From Tropicimonas marinistellae (GTDB taxonomy: Bacteria > Pseudomonadota > Alphaproteobacteria > Rhodobacterales > Rhodobacteraceae), in NCBI RefSeq assembly GCF_001509585.1, contig NZ_LNCI01000005.1, positions 1-64,000 of the forward strand: a DNA stretch of 64,000 bases, given 5' to 3'. The position numbers and the translations under genes are program-made. Shown here in pieces: positions 18,794 through 29,190 of this stretch (position 1 is the stretch's first letter; each line of letters starts with the position of its first letter). The notes beneath the pieces are model-generated. The model was not told the DNA's origin, searched no databases, and saw only the letters and a program-made list of their open reading frames with translations.

Positions 18794-19789
18794 TCAGAAG
18801 CCGCGCGCGATTCCCGCGTGCTGAAACGCGTCAAAGCCAGTGTAGCGGTGCGATGAATTGCAGAGGAACGAGCCATTGCCTGCGGCCATGGTGGCGAGCA
18901 GGCGGTCGAGCAGGCGGTACTGGCCGGAATTCTTCGTGTAGGCGCCAGTGGCCAGCGCAAACTCGACCTTGGCAACCAGTGCAGGCGTGAATTTGTAGTG
19001 TCTGATCGGCAGGACGATCCGCGCGCTGCGCGCCTTCGCGATACTGTGTTCGTTTCGCAATTTGCGCCCCGCGTTCCACTTGACGAATGCGGCCTTTCTC
19101 AACCGATGCAGGAACGGGGCAGTTTGGCCGTAGAACAGGTTCGTCAACCGCCGGGCGGGCGGTATTGGCTTCGTCCGAATCCCGTATTTTCGACAGAGGC
19201 GCTCACGCGCGCCGCCGTAGATCTCAAGCGGAGGCCCGAATGGATGGGGGAGCAGATGCGGAACGGCATCGAAGTACCAATCCTGTTGGGGTGAAAACTC
19301 AACATCACTACGCAACTCACTGATAACATGTACGTTGATTGGATACATGTCGACCATCGCGCCGTAGGCTAGATCGTGGCCCTCGCGTTCCAGGCGGGCC
19401 GCCAGCGCAGGAAAACTCATGCCGTCCGGAAGGTCGATGAACTCGTCAATGTCCACGTGGAGCGTCCAGCAGTCATCGCTCCAGCGGGACAGGAGTTCGC
19501 GCCGCCAGAGCATCTTTGCCTTGGTCCTTCGCCCGTCCGGACCTGTCAGTTCGTCGCCGTAGCGATAGGGGCTGCGCAACAGGGTCACGTCGGGTTGGGC
19601 CAGAGCATATTCACGTGCTCCGTCGTCCGAAGCGTCGTCCAACAGCACAAAGTGGTCCACGCCAAGCCGACGGTAGTGGTCCAGAAATGCCGGCAGGAAA
19701 TAGATCTCGTTGCGCATGAGCGCCGACAACGTGAATCCGGATGCGCCGGATTTCGCATGCTGCACAATCTGAAGGAGTTCCGAATTCAT
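18794..19789 (-). CDS. Glycosyltransferase family 2-like protein
   Basis: 331 residues. It matches the group of glycosyltransferases with a FTLSALMRNEIYFLPAFLDHY start (about 19-39), the nucleotide-binding VLLDDASDDGAREYA segment, and an acidic DXD-like motif in WTLHVDIDEFIDL at about 107-119. Such proteins transfer a sugar from a nucleotide donor to polysaccharide or surface acceptors; donor and acceptor are unknown. There is no signal peptide or clear membrane segment, so it is probably cytoplasmic. It follows the small monooxygenase-like gene by 33 bp in a possible guaA-led transcript. Confidence 0.85.
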   Translation of the reverse strand: MNSELLQIVQHAKSGASGFTLSALMRNEIYFLPAFLDHYRRLGVDHFVLLDDASDDGAREYALAQPDVTLLRSPYRYGDELTGPDGRRTKAKMLWRRELLSRWSDDCWTLHVDIDEFIDLPDGMSFPALAARLEREGHDLAYGAMVDMYPINVHVISELRSDVEFSPQQDWYFDAVPHLLPHPFGPPLEIYGGARERLCRKYGIRTKPIPPARRLTNLFYGQTAPFLHRLRKAAFVKWNAGRKLRNEHSIAKARSARIVLPIRHYKFTPALVAKVEFALATGAYTKNSGQYRLLDRLLATMAAGNGSFLCNSSHRYTGFDAFQHAGIARGF

Positions 19790-19822
19790 CAGGTATGTGT
19801 CTTCGATCTTGTGGCTGTACCG

Positions 19823-20058
19823 CTAACCAGCGGCACCGCGCGACATGTCCGGGGCTGCGCCGTGGAAGACATGATTATCGAATGTGGGTCTGTCGTGAAA
19901 CCGCTCTGAAACGCGATAACGCGCCGGGATACGCGGAGTTTGCGTCAGGTCGATGCCGAAACAGTCGACCGCCTCCTGCGTTGGGCGGACGTGGTCGGGC
20001 AGAGCGCCCAACATCTCCTCCCGTCGGTCACGCGGTACCTCAAAGTGCCGGTGGAGTC

Positions 20059-20068
<10 letters not shown>
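19823..20068 (-). CDS. Putative antibiotic-biosynthesis-monooxygenase-like small protein
   Basis: 81 residues from a GTG at 20068, overlapping the end of guaA by 10 bases in another frame. The pattern [22 protein letters not shown], then [17 protein letters not shown], matches the dimeric alpha-beta ABM/quinol-monooxygenase domain, where the ERF-D-F-H block is typical. The protein is slightly short and its end departs from the usual pattern, so the last strand may be lost or altered. Whether it is catalytically active is unclear. The call depends on pattern recognition of a short protein. Confidence 0.55.
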
Positions 20069-21624
<1,556 letters not shown>

Positions 21625-21630
21625 GGCGCC

Positions 21631-21659
21631 TGACTATGGGGCCGCGCCTCCACGTGCAA
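21631..21659 (-). promoter_or_regulatory. Possible guaA promoter very close to the start codon
   Basis: On the minus strand TTGCAC (21654-21659) and TAGTCA (21631-21636) are 17 bases apart. Transcription would start at or within a base or two of the guaA ATG, giving a nearly leaderless mRNA. The -10 match is weak. Confidence 0.25.
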
Positions 21660-21804
21660 GGGGCCAGACGGAGCGCCCCATCGAAAGAACAAGAGCGCGC
21701 TGCGTGGGCGACGGTTTTCTACCCGCGCGGCCCCGGATTGCGGCGGGGTGCCGATCTGCCGCGCTTGGGGCGCGACGCTGGTACGGGGGACAGGGCGCGG
21801 TTCC

Positions 21805-22719
21805 TCACGCGGGAGCGTGCGGCGCTTCCAAGTATGCGGCGAGCAGGTCGAAAACGGTCCGGATGCGGCGACTGCGTGCGAGGTCGCGGTGGGCCACGAG
21901 CCAGATCGGAAAGGTGATCGGGGCCATGTCGGGCAGAACGCGCGACACCCCCGGTTCCGCGTCGCCGAGGCCGGTCGGTACCGCGCCGATCCCCGCGCCG
22001 GCCCGGATCAAGGCCCAGTGTACCAGGTGGTTGGCGGCGATCATCGGGAAATTCGACGCCGACAGCGAAAGGCCCAGTGAATTGAGCTGCTCGATGTACC
22101 GTGTGTCCCGGTCGAAACCGATGAAATCGGCCGTAGAGAGCGCTTCCGCGGTGATCGGCTGCGGGAGGCGCGCGATATACGCGTCGCTGGCGAACAGATG
22201 GGCGGTGTCGTCGCGAAGCCTGCGGGCGATCAGGTCCGGATCGGTCGGCCGCGTGTTGCGAATTGCGATGTCGGCCTCGCGCCGGCGGAGGTTTTGCACC
22301 GTGTTCGTGGCGACGATCTCCACCTCGATGCCCGGATGCTGCTGGCGCAGGCGGGTCACAAACGGGGGCAAGAGCCAGGCGGAATAGGTATCGCTCGCCG
22401 TCAGGCAGACGTGCCCCTCGATCTGTTGCGATTGTCCGGCCGCGCCACGGGAGAAATTGGCGGCCGCCTCGCCCATGCCGCGCACGTGATCGAGCAGATC
22501 GAGCCCGGCCGGGGTCAGTTCGAGACCGCGGCCGGAGCGTTCGAAGAGCGCAACGGACAATTCCTCTTCCAACGCGGCAACCTGCCGGCCGAGCGTTGGC
22601 TGCGCCATTCCGAGGGCGCGCGCAGCCGCCGACAACGAGCCTTCCTCCGCGGTGACGAGGAAGGCCCGCGCCCGGTTCCAGTCGAATCTCACAGAGCGCC
22701 AATCCATGCCTTTTTGCAT
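21805..22719 (-). CDS. LysR family transcriptional regulator
   Basis: 304 residues from the ATG at 22719; an ATG at 22707 (MDWRSVRFDW) is also possible. The N-terminal winged helix-turn-helix is clear (FLVTAEEGSLSAAARALGMA, then QPTLGRQVAALEEELSVALFER). The C-terminal part is the periplasmic-binding-like effector domain. It is transcribed divergently from the alcohol-dehydrogenase-like gene with about 104 bp between the starts, the usual layout for a LysR regulator that controls its neighbour. The inducer is unknown. Confidence 0.92.
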   Translation of the reverse strand: MQKGMDWRSVRFDWNRARAFLVTAEEGSLSAAARALGMAQPTLGRQVAALEEELSVALFERSGRGLELTPAGLDLLDHVRGMGEAAANFSRGAAGQSQQIEGHVCLTASDTYSAWLLPPFVTRLRQQHPGIEVEIVATNTVQNLRRREADIAIRNTRPTDPDLIARRLRDDTAHLFASDAYIARLPQPITAEALSTADFIGFDRDTRYIEQLNSLGLSLSASNFPMIAANHLVHWALIRAGAGIGAVPTGLGDAEPGVSRVLPDMAPITFPIWLVAHRDLARSRRIRTVFDLLAAYLEAPHAPA

Positions 22720-22823
22720 AGCAGATCGCCGAAACTCGTCAATTTCATCTGCGCTTCGGCATGGGTAAATCGACCGTAAGAGAGAAACGGAACGAGACAC
22801 AGAGACGCGAAAGGAACCGGACC

Positions 22824-23801
22824 ATGAAAGCGATCAAGTACGACCAATACGGACCGGCAAGCGTGCTGGACCTTCGCGAGGTTCCGCGACCCGAACCGGG
22901 ACGCGGCGAATTGCTGGTTCGGGTGGCGGCAAGTGCGGTCACCACTGCCGACTGGCGGTTGCGGGCATCGGCCTTTCCCGGCGGGCTCTGGCTGCCCGGG
23001 CGTCTGATGACCGGCCTGCGGCGACCGCGCAAGAATATCCTCGGCGGCGCCTTCGCTGGCGAAGTGGTGGCGCTCGGCGAGGGCGCGGAGACCGAGGGCT
23101 TTTCCGTCGGTGATCCCGTCTTCGGGTTTTCCGGGTTCGGGGCCCATGCCGAATACCTCGCGATGCCGGCAAGCGGCGCGGTGGTGAAAAGGCCCGAGGC
23201 GCTTTCCCCAGCGGAGGCGGCGTCACTGCCGTTCGGTGGATTGTCGGCATTGGTGTTTCTTCGCGATGTCGCCAAGGTGCAGCCGGGGCACCGGGTGCTG
23301 ATCGTTGGCGCCACCGGTGCAGTGGGCGCCCTTGCCGTTCAGATCGCCCGGGCCCTGGGCGCGGAGGTGACCGGGGTGAGCAGTACACCGAACCTGGGAC
23401 TGGCGCGCGAACTCGGGGCGCAGCACGTGATCGACTACCGCACCGAGTCCATCGCGGAGACGGGGCGCCGTTTCGATGTGGTGTTCGACACGGTCGGAGC
23501 GTTGGATTTCGCCGCGGCGCGCGGCGTGTTGGCTGCTGGCGGAGTTTTCGCGCCACTCAATTTCGGGCTGAGGGAAATGGCGCAAGCGCTCTTCAATCCG
23601 CTGCGGCGCGATGCGCGTCTGGCGTTGGCCGTGAGCGGTGATCGGAAGGCGGACCTTGAAGAACTTGCCGGTCTTGTTGCCAGCGGCAATCTGCGGCCCG
23701 TGGTCGATCAGGTCTATCCACTGGCCGAGGCCCGCGCTGCGCATTTGGCCGTGGAGAGCCGCCACAGACGCGGAACGGTGCTCCTTGCCATGCCGGATTA
23801 A
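22824..23801 (+). CDS. MDR-superfamily NAD(P)-dependent oxidoreductase
   Basis: 325 residues. It belongs to the medium-chain dehydrogenase/reductase superfamily and is close to quinone oxidoreductase and zinc-free alcohol dehydrogenases. The N-terminal GroES-like domain starts MKAIKYDQYGPASVLDL. The nucleotide-binding fold has VGATGAVGALAVQIARALGA at about 172-191. The catalytic-zinc ligands of classical alcohol dehydrogenases are not apparent, which favours an enone or quinone reductase role. AAAGGA precedes the ATG. It is divergent from a LysR gene that probably regulates it. Confidence 0.88.
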   Translation: MKAIKYDQYGPASVLDLREVPRPEPGRGELLVRVAASAVTTADWRLRASAFPGGLWLPGRLMTGLRRPRKNILGGAFAGEVVALGEGAETEGFSVGDPVFGFSGFGAHAEYLAMPASGAVVKRPEALSPAEAASLPFGGLSALVFLRDVAKVQPGHRVLIVGATGAVGALAVQIARALGAEVTGVSSTPNLGLARELGAQHVIDYRTESIAETGRRFDVVFDTVGALDFAAARGVLAAGGVFAPLNFGLREMAQALFNPLRRDARLALAVSGDRKADLEELAGLVASGNLRPVVDQVYPLAEARAAHLAVESRHRRGTVLLAMPD

Positions 23802-23942
23802 GGGCAGGCGGCGCATCTGGCATACGCCACCAAGCTGCCGCGGGATGTCGCTTTTCTCCCTTTCAGGCCGCAATTTCGCGCCGGAATGGGTGCTGGTGCG
23901 GGTAGATTTGTCCGCAACAACGAGCGTTGATGAGGAATGACC

Positions 23943-25481
23943 ATGGCGGAAGAGAAGGCGCGGCGGCGCGGGCGCGGCGGCGGCGGGGCGGCCCGGCGGG
24001 CGGAGCGTACGGCCACGAAGATCGACTGCGCCAAGGTCATCTCCCGCGCGATTCCCAACATGGAAATGCTCTCCGAGGACGCGCTGGCAATCATCGAACA
24101 CAACGCGGAAACCGTGCTGGAGGAAATCGGCGTTGCATTCGTCGAGAACCCGGCGGCGCTCGAACGCTGGAAAGCGGCGGGGGCAGATGTGCAGGGGGAA
24201 CGGGTTCATATCCCAAGGGGTCTCGCGCGGAAGCTCTGTGCGACGGCGCCCGAACGCTTCGTCCAGCACGCCCGCAATCCGGAGCGCTCGGTGGAAATCG
24301 GCGGTCGAAACCTTGTGCTTGCGCCGGTCTATGGCCCGCCCTTCGTGCGCGACCGCGATGGCGGGCGCCGCTATGCCACGATGGAGGATTTTCGCAACTT
24401 CGTGAAACTCGGCTACATGTCGAGATGGCTGCATCATTCCGGCGGCACGGTTTGCGAACCCACCGACGTTGCGGTGAACAAGCGTCACCTCGATATGTTG
24501 CTCGCCCACATGACGCTCAGCGACAAGCCCTTCATGGGCTCCGTCACGGAGCCGTCGCGGGCGCGGGATTCGGTCGCGATGTGCGAGATCCTCTTTGGCG
24601 GGCTCGACGGGCGCACGGTGATGACCTCGTTGATCAACATCAACTCGCCGCTGACCTTCGACGCCACGATGATGGGGGCGCTGGAGGTCTATGCCGAGGC
24701 CAACCAGGCCTGCATCATCTCGCCCTTCATCGTCGGCGGGGCGATGGCACCGGTCTCGGTCATGGGCACGCTGACGCAGGTGCTGGCCGAGGTGTTGGCA
24801 GGCGTTGCCTATTCCCAGCTTCTCCGGCCCGGCGCGCCGGTGATCTTCGGCGCCTTCGTGACGTCCATCGACATGAATTCCGGTGCGCCCACGTTCGGCA
24901 CGCCGGAGGCGGCGCAGATCACCTACGGTGCGGGGCAACTCGCCCGGCGGCTCGGGTTGCCCTACCGGTCGGCGGGCGCCTTCAACGGCTCCAAGTTGCC
25001 GGATGCGCAAGCCGCCTATGAATCCGCCAATTCGCTGAATGCCGGTCTGTTGTCCGGGGTCAATTTCATGCTCCATGCCTGCGGCTGGCTGGAGGGCGGG
25101 CTGGTCGCCTCCTTCGAGAAATTCGTGATGGATGCCGACCAGCTTGGCGTGCTGCACCGCCTGGCCGCCGGCGTCCCTGAGGACGAGGAGGCGCAGGCGA
25201 TGGACGCGATCCGCGAAGTGGGGCCGGGGGGGCACTACCTCGGCTGCGCCCATACCCAGCGGCACTTCAAGGACGCGTTCTGGCGGAGCGACCTGCTGGA
25301 TTACAAGCCCTTCGAGACATGGGAGGAGGAAGGCGCACGCGATACCTTCGCGCTGGCCTCTGAGCGTGTGGAGAAGCTGCTGGCGCAGTATCAGGCGCCG
25401 GCGATGGACGACGCCACGAGGCAAGCGCTGGAAGACTTCGTCGAGAAACGCAAGGCCGAAGAGCCCGACGCCTTCGTCTGA
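23943..25481 (+). CDS. MttB family (trimethylamine methyltransferase-like) protein, non-pyrrolysine
   Basis: 512 residues. It resembles the MttB superfamily of corrinoid-dependent methyltransferases. There is no in-frame amber codon, so it belongs to the non-pyrrolysine group, whose studied members demethylate quaternary amines such as glycine betaine, proline betaine or carnitine. It has a basic, low-complexity N-terminus (RRRGRGGGGAARR) and the conserved core with SLININSPLTFD and SPFIVGGAMAPVS. The ATG at 23943 has GAGGA 6 bases upstream. No corrinoid protein or MtbA-type partner gene is adjacent. The substrate is unknown. Confidence 0.9.
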   Translation: MAEEKARRRGRGGGGAARRAERTATKIDCAKVISRAIPNMEMLSEDALAIIEHNAETVLEEIGVAFVENPAALERWKAAGADVQGERVHIPRGLARKLCATAPERFVQHARNPERSVEIGGRNLVLAPVYGPPFVRDRDGGRRYATMEDFRNFVKLGYMSRWLHHSGGTVCEPTDVAVNKRHLDMLLAHMTLSDKPFMGSVTEPSRARDSVAMCEILFGGLDGRTVMTSLININSPLTFDATMMGALEVYAEANQACIISPFIVGGAMAPVSVMGTLTQVLAEVLAGVAYSQLLRPGAPVIFGAFVTSIDMNSGAPTFGTPEAAQITYGAGQLARRLGLPYRSAGAFNGSKLPDAQAAYESANSLNAGLLSGVNFMLHACGWLEGGLVASFEKFVMDADQLGVLHRLAAGVPEDEEAQAMDAIREVGPGGHYLGCAHTQRHFKDAFWRSDLLDYKPFETWEEEGARDTFALASERVEKLLAQYQAPAMDDATRQALEDFVEKRKAEEPDAFV

Positions 25482-25502
25482 GCGCGCCGGAGGGGGCAGG
25501 GA

Positions 25503-25532
25503 CCCGGTGCGCAGCGCATCCGGGGCTTTGTT
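25503..25532 (+). terminator. Probable terminator after the mttB-like gene
   Basis: CCCGGTGCG and CGCATCCGGG pair with one bulged T around a CAG loop (25503-25524), followed by GCTTTGTT. It starts 21 bases after the stop codon. The T-tract is imperfect and reaches the 3' end of the convergent acylase gene. Confidence 0.5.
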
Positions 25533-27994
25533 CAGCGCGGAAAGAGCCGCGTGATCCCCACCGCCCCGGCGCGTGCGAGTTCCGGGTTCAGCGACATGGG
25601 GATGTATTCTCCCTGCCGCCACAGTTCGCCCAGATCGTCGTAGTGCCGGCTGAGCGGGTGGCCAGACTGGCCGGTGGCCGTCACGAAGACCGACGAATCC
25701 GGGTCCGCGAAATCGTAGACGCCCCGGAACCCCGCGGCATGGACATTTGCGAAGGGGGTTGGACCCTGACCGCTGGTTTTTGCCCGTTGCAGCGTGTTGT
25801 CGCCGCCCGATGTGGATTGCCGGATATTGACGAACCAGCGGAGCACCGGGATGTCTCCCAGCACCTGATGATTGTGCTGGGCTTCGTGGGCGTCGCCCCA
25901 ACGCAGGCTTTCGAGCGCCGATCCGTAGGTTTCCCCGATCCACAACAGGGCCTCGTCCAGGGCGATCCGAGCGGTATCGGTACAGGTCTCGATCATTGTC
26001 GATTGCTTGATGTCGCACCAGGCCGCCGCCCCGTCGATATCCCGGAAGACCCGTTCGATGAAGATCGGATCGGGGTGGACGAAGGCGTCGGAAAGCGGGC
26101 CGATCTCGTCAACGATCAGCTTGTGCTGCAGGCGTTTGAGCCAGGCGGCGTAGATCAGCGGCTCCGGAAGGTGCTCGTTCATCTCGCCGTTCCAGTTGGC
26201 GAGCAGTTCAAGCGCCAGTTGGCGCTGGCGTTCCGGCGTGCCGTCTTCGGCCGCTTCGCCGGTGTACCACAGGTCGCGCGCGATCAGCGGCAGCAGAGAC
26301 CGGGCGGTGACCGACACCGTGTCGAGCTGTGCCGCGATGAAACTCTCCCGCGTATGTACGTCGCGCTCGGCCATCAGCTTGCGCCAGCGCTGGATGCGCT
26401 GCGTGTCGCCCCAGGTGAAACTCACGTGGTCGGGAAAGGGGGCGTCGGTGATGCGGTTGTTGGTCGTGCCAACGACGCCGGTTGCCGGGTCGATACTGTG
26501 CGGGTTGGTTTCGAAGGCCTTCGTGCCGCGCCAGCGGTTCGCCTGCTCCCAGCCCAGGGAGGGCAGGCGGCCGCGGCTGAAATGCGCCGCGTCGCGGTTC
26601 GGGATCCTGCCAAAGAGCTGCATCGCGATCGCCGTGCCATCGGCGAGCGCCATGTTGAGGGCCGGCGCGACGTAATCGTGCCCGGCCGCGCGTCCCTCCT
26701 CGACCGAGCCCGCGCGCATCAGTTTCATCCCGGCGCTCACAGAGCGGTCGGCGGCGTCGAGCCCGGTCCAGGCGAGCGCGGCCACGTGACCGGCCGGCGT
26801 GATCTGTGCCAGATCGAAGTGGTTTCCGGGCAGCACCGGCCCGTTCTCGGTCCAGCGCAGCGTGATGGTGACCGGGTCGGCCTCCTTCACGCGGATGATC
26901 GAGCGTTCGGTGCGGAAGGGCCGCCATCCGTCGGGGGTGCGATACTCCTGGCGGTTGGCGGGGTTCAGTTCTTCCATGTAGAGATCCTGGTCATCCGCAT
27001 GGGCGACGGTGATTCCCCAGCCCAGATTCTCCGAGCGCCCGCTCAGCACCACGGGCATGCCCGGGATCGTGCCGCCGATCACCCCGCCGGACGAGAGCTC
27101 CAGCCGGGCCAGATACCAGATCGTCGGTGCGCTCAACCTCAGGTGCGGGTCGTTCGCGAGAAGCGTGGCGCCCGCAGCCGAGCGTTCCGGCGCCGCGGCC
27201 CAGGCGTTCGACGCGCCGGCCATGCCGGGCGCATGGAACGGCGCGAGCGGTGGTGGCGCCCAGGTGGCAGCCTGCGGGTGGCGGGGAAGGTCGGGGAAAA
27301 GCGCGCCATAATCTGCCGACAGCGACCCTTCGAGCCCGTCGGGAACATCGGGCATCAGGTCGGCAAGGCGGGCATCCGACAACACCAGCGCCGCCCGTGC
27401 GCGCAACACCTCGTTCTGCATGTGCCCGGTCATGTCCAGCGCCATCAGCTTTTCGATCGCCAGCGTGTCTGCGGGCTGCCACGGCGCGATTTCCGGCGTG
27501 AACAGGAAGAACTCCGGGGCGCCGCGTCCAAGGGCCTGTGCGTTCACCGTGTCGATCCAGGCATTCACCCCGGCGGCGTATGCTCTGAGCGCGGTGAGGG
27601 TTTCGCCGTCCTGCGCCGCCACGGAGCTGCTGGCGAGGCGGTAGATATCGAGCCGCCGCATCAATTCGTCGGTCTGGACGGTGCGGGCTCCGAACAGTTC
27701 CGAGAGCCGCCCCTGCGCGGTCCGCCGCATCAGCGTCATCTGCCAGAGCCGGTCCTGGGCATGGGCGAAGCCGAGGCCAAAGAACACGTCGGCGTCCGTC
27801 TCGCCGAAGATATGCGGCACGTTCGCGTTATCGCGCACGATCTCCACCGGCGCATCCAGCCCGGCCAGCCTGTACTCGGCGTCATAGTCGGGCAGGGAGC
27901 TCGCGGCGAAGTAATAGACGAGCACCGCCGCCCCCGCAGCCAGTAGCGCGACGACGGTGAAGAGCCGCAAAGTCCAGCGGAAAACCCGATCCAT
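25532..27994 (-). CDS. Penicillin acylase family (Ntn-hydrolase) protein
   Basis: 820 residues. The N-terminus is a membrane anchor or uncleaved signal at about 7-30. The alpha-chain region has NVPHIFGETDADVFFGLGFA and HAQDRLWQM. The beta chain would begin at Ser262 in GASNAWA, the N-terminal nucleophile exposed by autocatalytic cleavage. A conserved HADDQD block follows. Family members hydrolyse beta-lactam side chains or acyl-homoserine lactones; the true substrate here is unknown. The ATG at 27994 has a GAGAGGGG site ahead of it; an upstream in-frame extension is not supported. Confidence 0.93.
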   Translation of the reverse strand: MDRVFRWTLRLFTVVALLAAGAAVLVYYFAASSLPDYDAEYRLAGLDAPVEIVRDNANVPHIFGETDADVFFGLGFAHAQDRLWQMTLMRRTAQGRLSELFGARTVQTDELMRRLDIYRLASSSVAAQDGETLTALRAYAAGVNAWIDTVNAQALGRGAPEFFLFTPEIAPWQPADTLAIEKLMALDMTGHMQNEVLRARAALVLSDARLADLMPDVPDGLEGSLSADYGALFPDLPRHPQAATWAPPPLAPFHAPGMAGASNAWAAAPERSAAGATLLANDPHLRLSAPTIWYLARLELSSGGVIGGTIPGMPVVLSGRSENLGWGITVAHADDQDLYMEELNPANRQEYRTPDGWRPFRTERSIIRVKEADPVTITLRWTENGPVLPGNHFDLAQITPAGHVAALAWTGLDAADRSVSAGMKLMRAGSVEEGRAAGHDYVAPALNMALADGTAIAMQLFGRIPNRDAAHFSRGRLPSLGWEQANRWRGTKAFETNPHSIDPATGVVGTTNNRITDAPFPDHVSFTWGDTQRIQRWRKLMAERDVHTRESFIAAQLDTVSVTARSLLPLIARDLWYTGEAAEDGTPERQRQLALELLANWNGEMNEHLPEPLIYAAWLKRLQHKLIVDEIGPLSDAFVHPDPIFIERVFRDIDGAAAWCDIKQSTMIETCTDTARIALDEALLWIGETYGSALESLRWGDAHEAQHNHQVLGDIPVLRWFVNIRQSTSGGDNTLQRAKTSGQGPTPFANVHAAGFRGVYDFADPDSSVFVTATGQSGHPLSRHYDDLGELWRQGEYIPMSLNPELARAGAVGITRLFPR

Positions 27995-28134
27995 TCTGCC
28001 CCTCTCTATTGACCGGCGGTCCCAGCCGGGTAGGTCTGGGAGAAACCTAATGCGCCCGGACGATGGGGGAAACCGCCAAGCGGTCCCTTTGCCGGGGCGC
28101 GGCAGGCGAAACAAGGCTGACGAAAGGGAAGAGC

Positions 28135-29007
28135 ATGGCAAAGGTCGCGTTTCTGGGCTTGGGGGTAATGGGCTATCCGATGGCGGGGCACCTGGCGGCG
28201 GCCGGGCACGAGGTGACGGTCTACAACCGCACCGCCGCCAAGGCGGACGCATGGGTCGCCCAGCACGGCGGCGCGGCGGCGCCGACACCGGCCGAGGCAG
28301 CGAAGGGGGCGGAGTTCGTCCTATCCTGCGTGGGCAACGACGACGATCTGCGACAGGTCTGCACCGGCGCTGACGGTGCCTTCGCCGGCATGGCCGCAGG
28401 CAGTGTCTTCGTGGATCACACGACCGTTTCCGCTGCCGTGACGCGGGAGCTCCATGCCGCTGGCAACGAGATGGGGATATCCCTCGTCGATGCGCCGGTT
28501 TCCGGCGGGCAGGCGGGGGCGGAGAACGGCCAGCTCGTCGTGATGTGCGGCGGCGATGAGGATGCCTACAAGCGGGCCGAACCCATTATCGATTCCTTCG
28601 CCAAGGCCTGCCGCCGGATGGGAGAGAGCGGCGCCGGCCAGCTGACCAAGATGGTCAACCAGATCTGTATCGCCGGGCTGGTGCAGGGGCTGTCCGAAGG
28701 GTTGCACTTCGCCGAGAAGGCGGGGCTCGACGGGCGCGCTGTGATCGACGTGATCGGCGGCGGCGCGGCCGGTTCGTGGCAGATGCTGAACCGCTACGAA
28801 ACCATGCTGGACGACCATTTCGAGCACGGGTTCGCGGTGGACTGGATGCGCAAGGACCTCAACATCTGCCTGTCCACCGCCGACGAGACCGGCGCCAGCC
28901 TGCCGGTCACGGCACTGGTGGACCAGTTCTACAAGGACGTGCAGAAGATGGGCGGCGGCCGCTGGGATACGTCGTCGCTGTTCAAGCGGCTACGCGCCAT
29001 GGGGTGA
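28135..29007 (+). CDS. 3-hydroxyisobutyrate dehydrogenase-like NAD(P) oxidoreductase
   Basis: 290 residues of the beta-hydroxyacid dehydrogenase family, which includes 3-hydroxyisobutyrate dehydrogenase, tartronate semialdehyde reductase and GLYR1-type enzymes. The Rossmann motif is GLGVMGYPMAGHL at the N-terminus. The substrate-binding DAPVSGGQAGAENG segment and the catalytic lysine in GQLTKMVNQ follow. The ATG at 28135 comes after GGGAAGAGC. It is divergent from the acylase gene. The family signature is clear, but the exact hydroxyacid is not. Confidence 0.9.
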   Translation: MAKVAFLGLGVMGYPMAGHLAAAGHEVTVYNRTAAKADAWVAQHGGAAAPTPAEAAKGAEFVLSCVGNDDDLRQVCTGADGAFAGMAAGSVFVDHTTVSAAVTRELHAAGNEMGISLVDAPVSGGQAGAENGQLVVMCGGDEDAYKRAEPIIDSFAKACRRMGESGAGQLTKMVNQICIAGLVQGLSEGLHFAEKAGLDGRAVIDVIGGGAAGSWQMLNRYETMLDDHFEHGFAVDWMRKDLNICLSTADETGASLPVTALVDQFYKDVQKMGGGRWDTSSLFKRLRAMG

Positions 29008-29134
29008 CCTTGAGGCCTCGGTCGGCCGGGGCAACCGGCGCGGCCGAGAGCACGGCGGTTTCGACTTGATTGTGTGCCCGTTCGCGCCCCGTTCCGATGT
29101 CTGCCTCCGGACGGGCGTTGTCGTCTCCTCGCAA

Positions 29135-29163
29135 GAACGCCCCGCCGAATCGACGGGGCGTTC
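29135..29163. terminator. Bidirectional terminator hairpin
   Basis: GAACGCCCCG (29135-29144) and CGGGGCGTTC (29154-29163) form a perfect 10-bp stem with a 9-base loop between two convergent genes. A short T-containing tail follows on each side, but no long T-run. The symmetry suits termination in both directions. Confidence 0.6.
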
Positions 29164-29190
29164 GATGCTTGATCTTTCAGGTCAGTGCCG

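Noticed and set aside
23943-25481. Pyrrolysine-containing trimethylamine methyltransferase
   Set aside because: There is no in-frame TAG; the gene belongs to the non-pyrrolysine MttB group.
23223-26018. Very long open frame on the minus strand, antisense to the oxidoreductase and mttB-like genes
   Set aside because: GC-rich codon usage of the genes on the plus strand keeps this frame open. It has no ribosome site, its composition is Arg/His/Gly-rich, and it matches no known protein.
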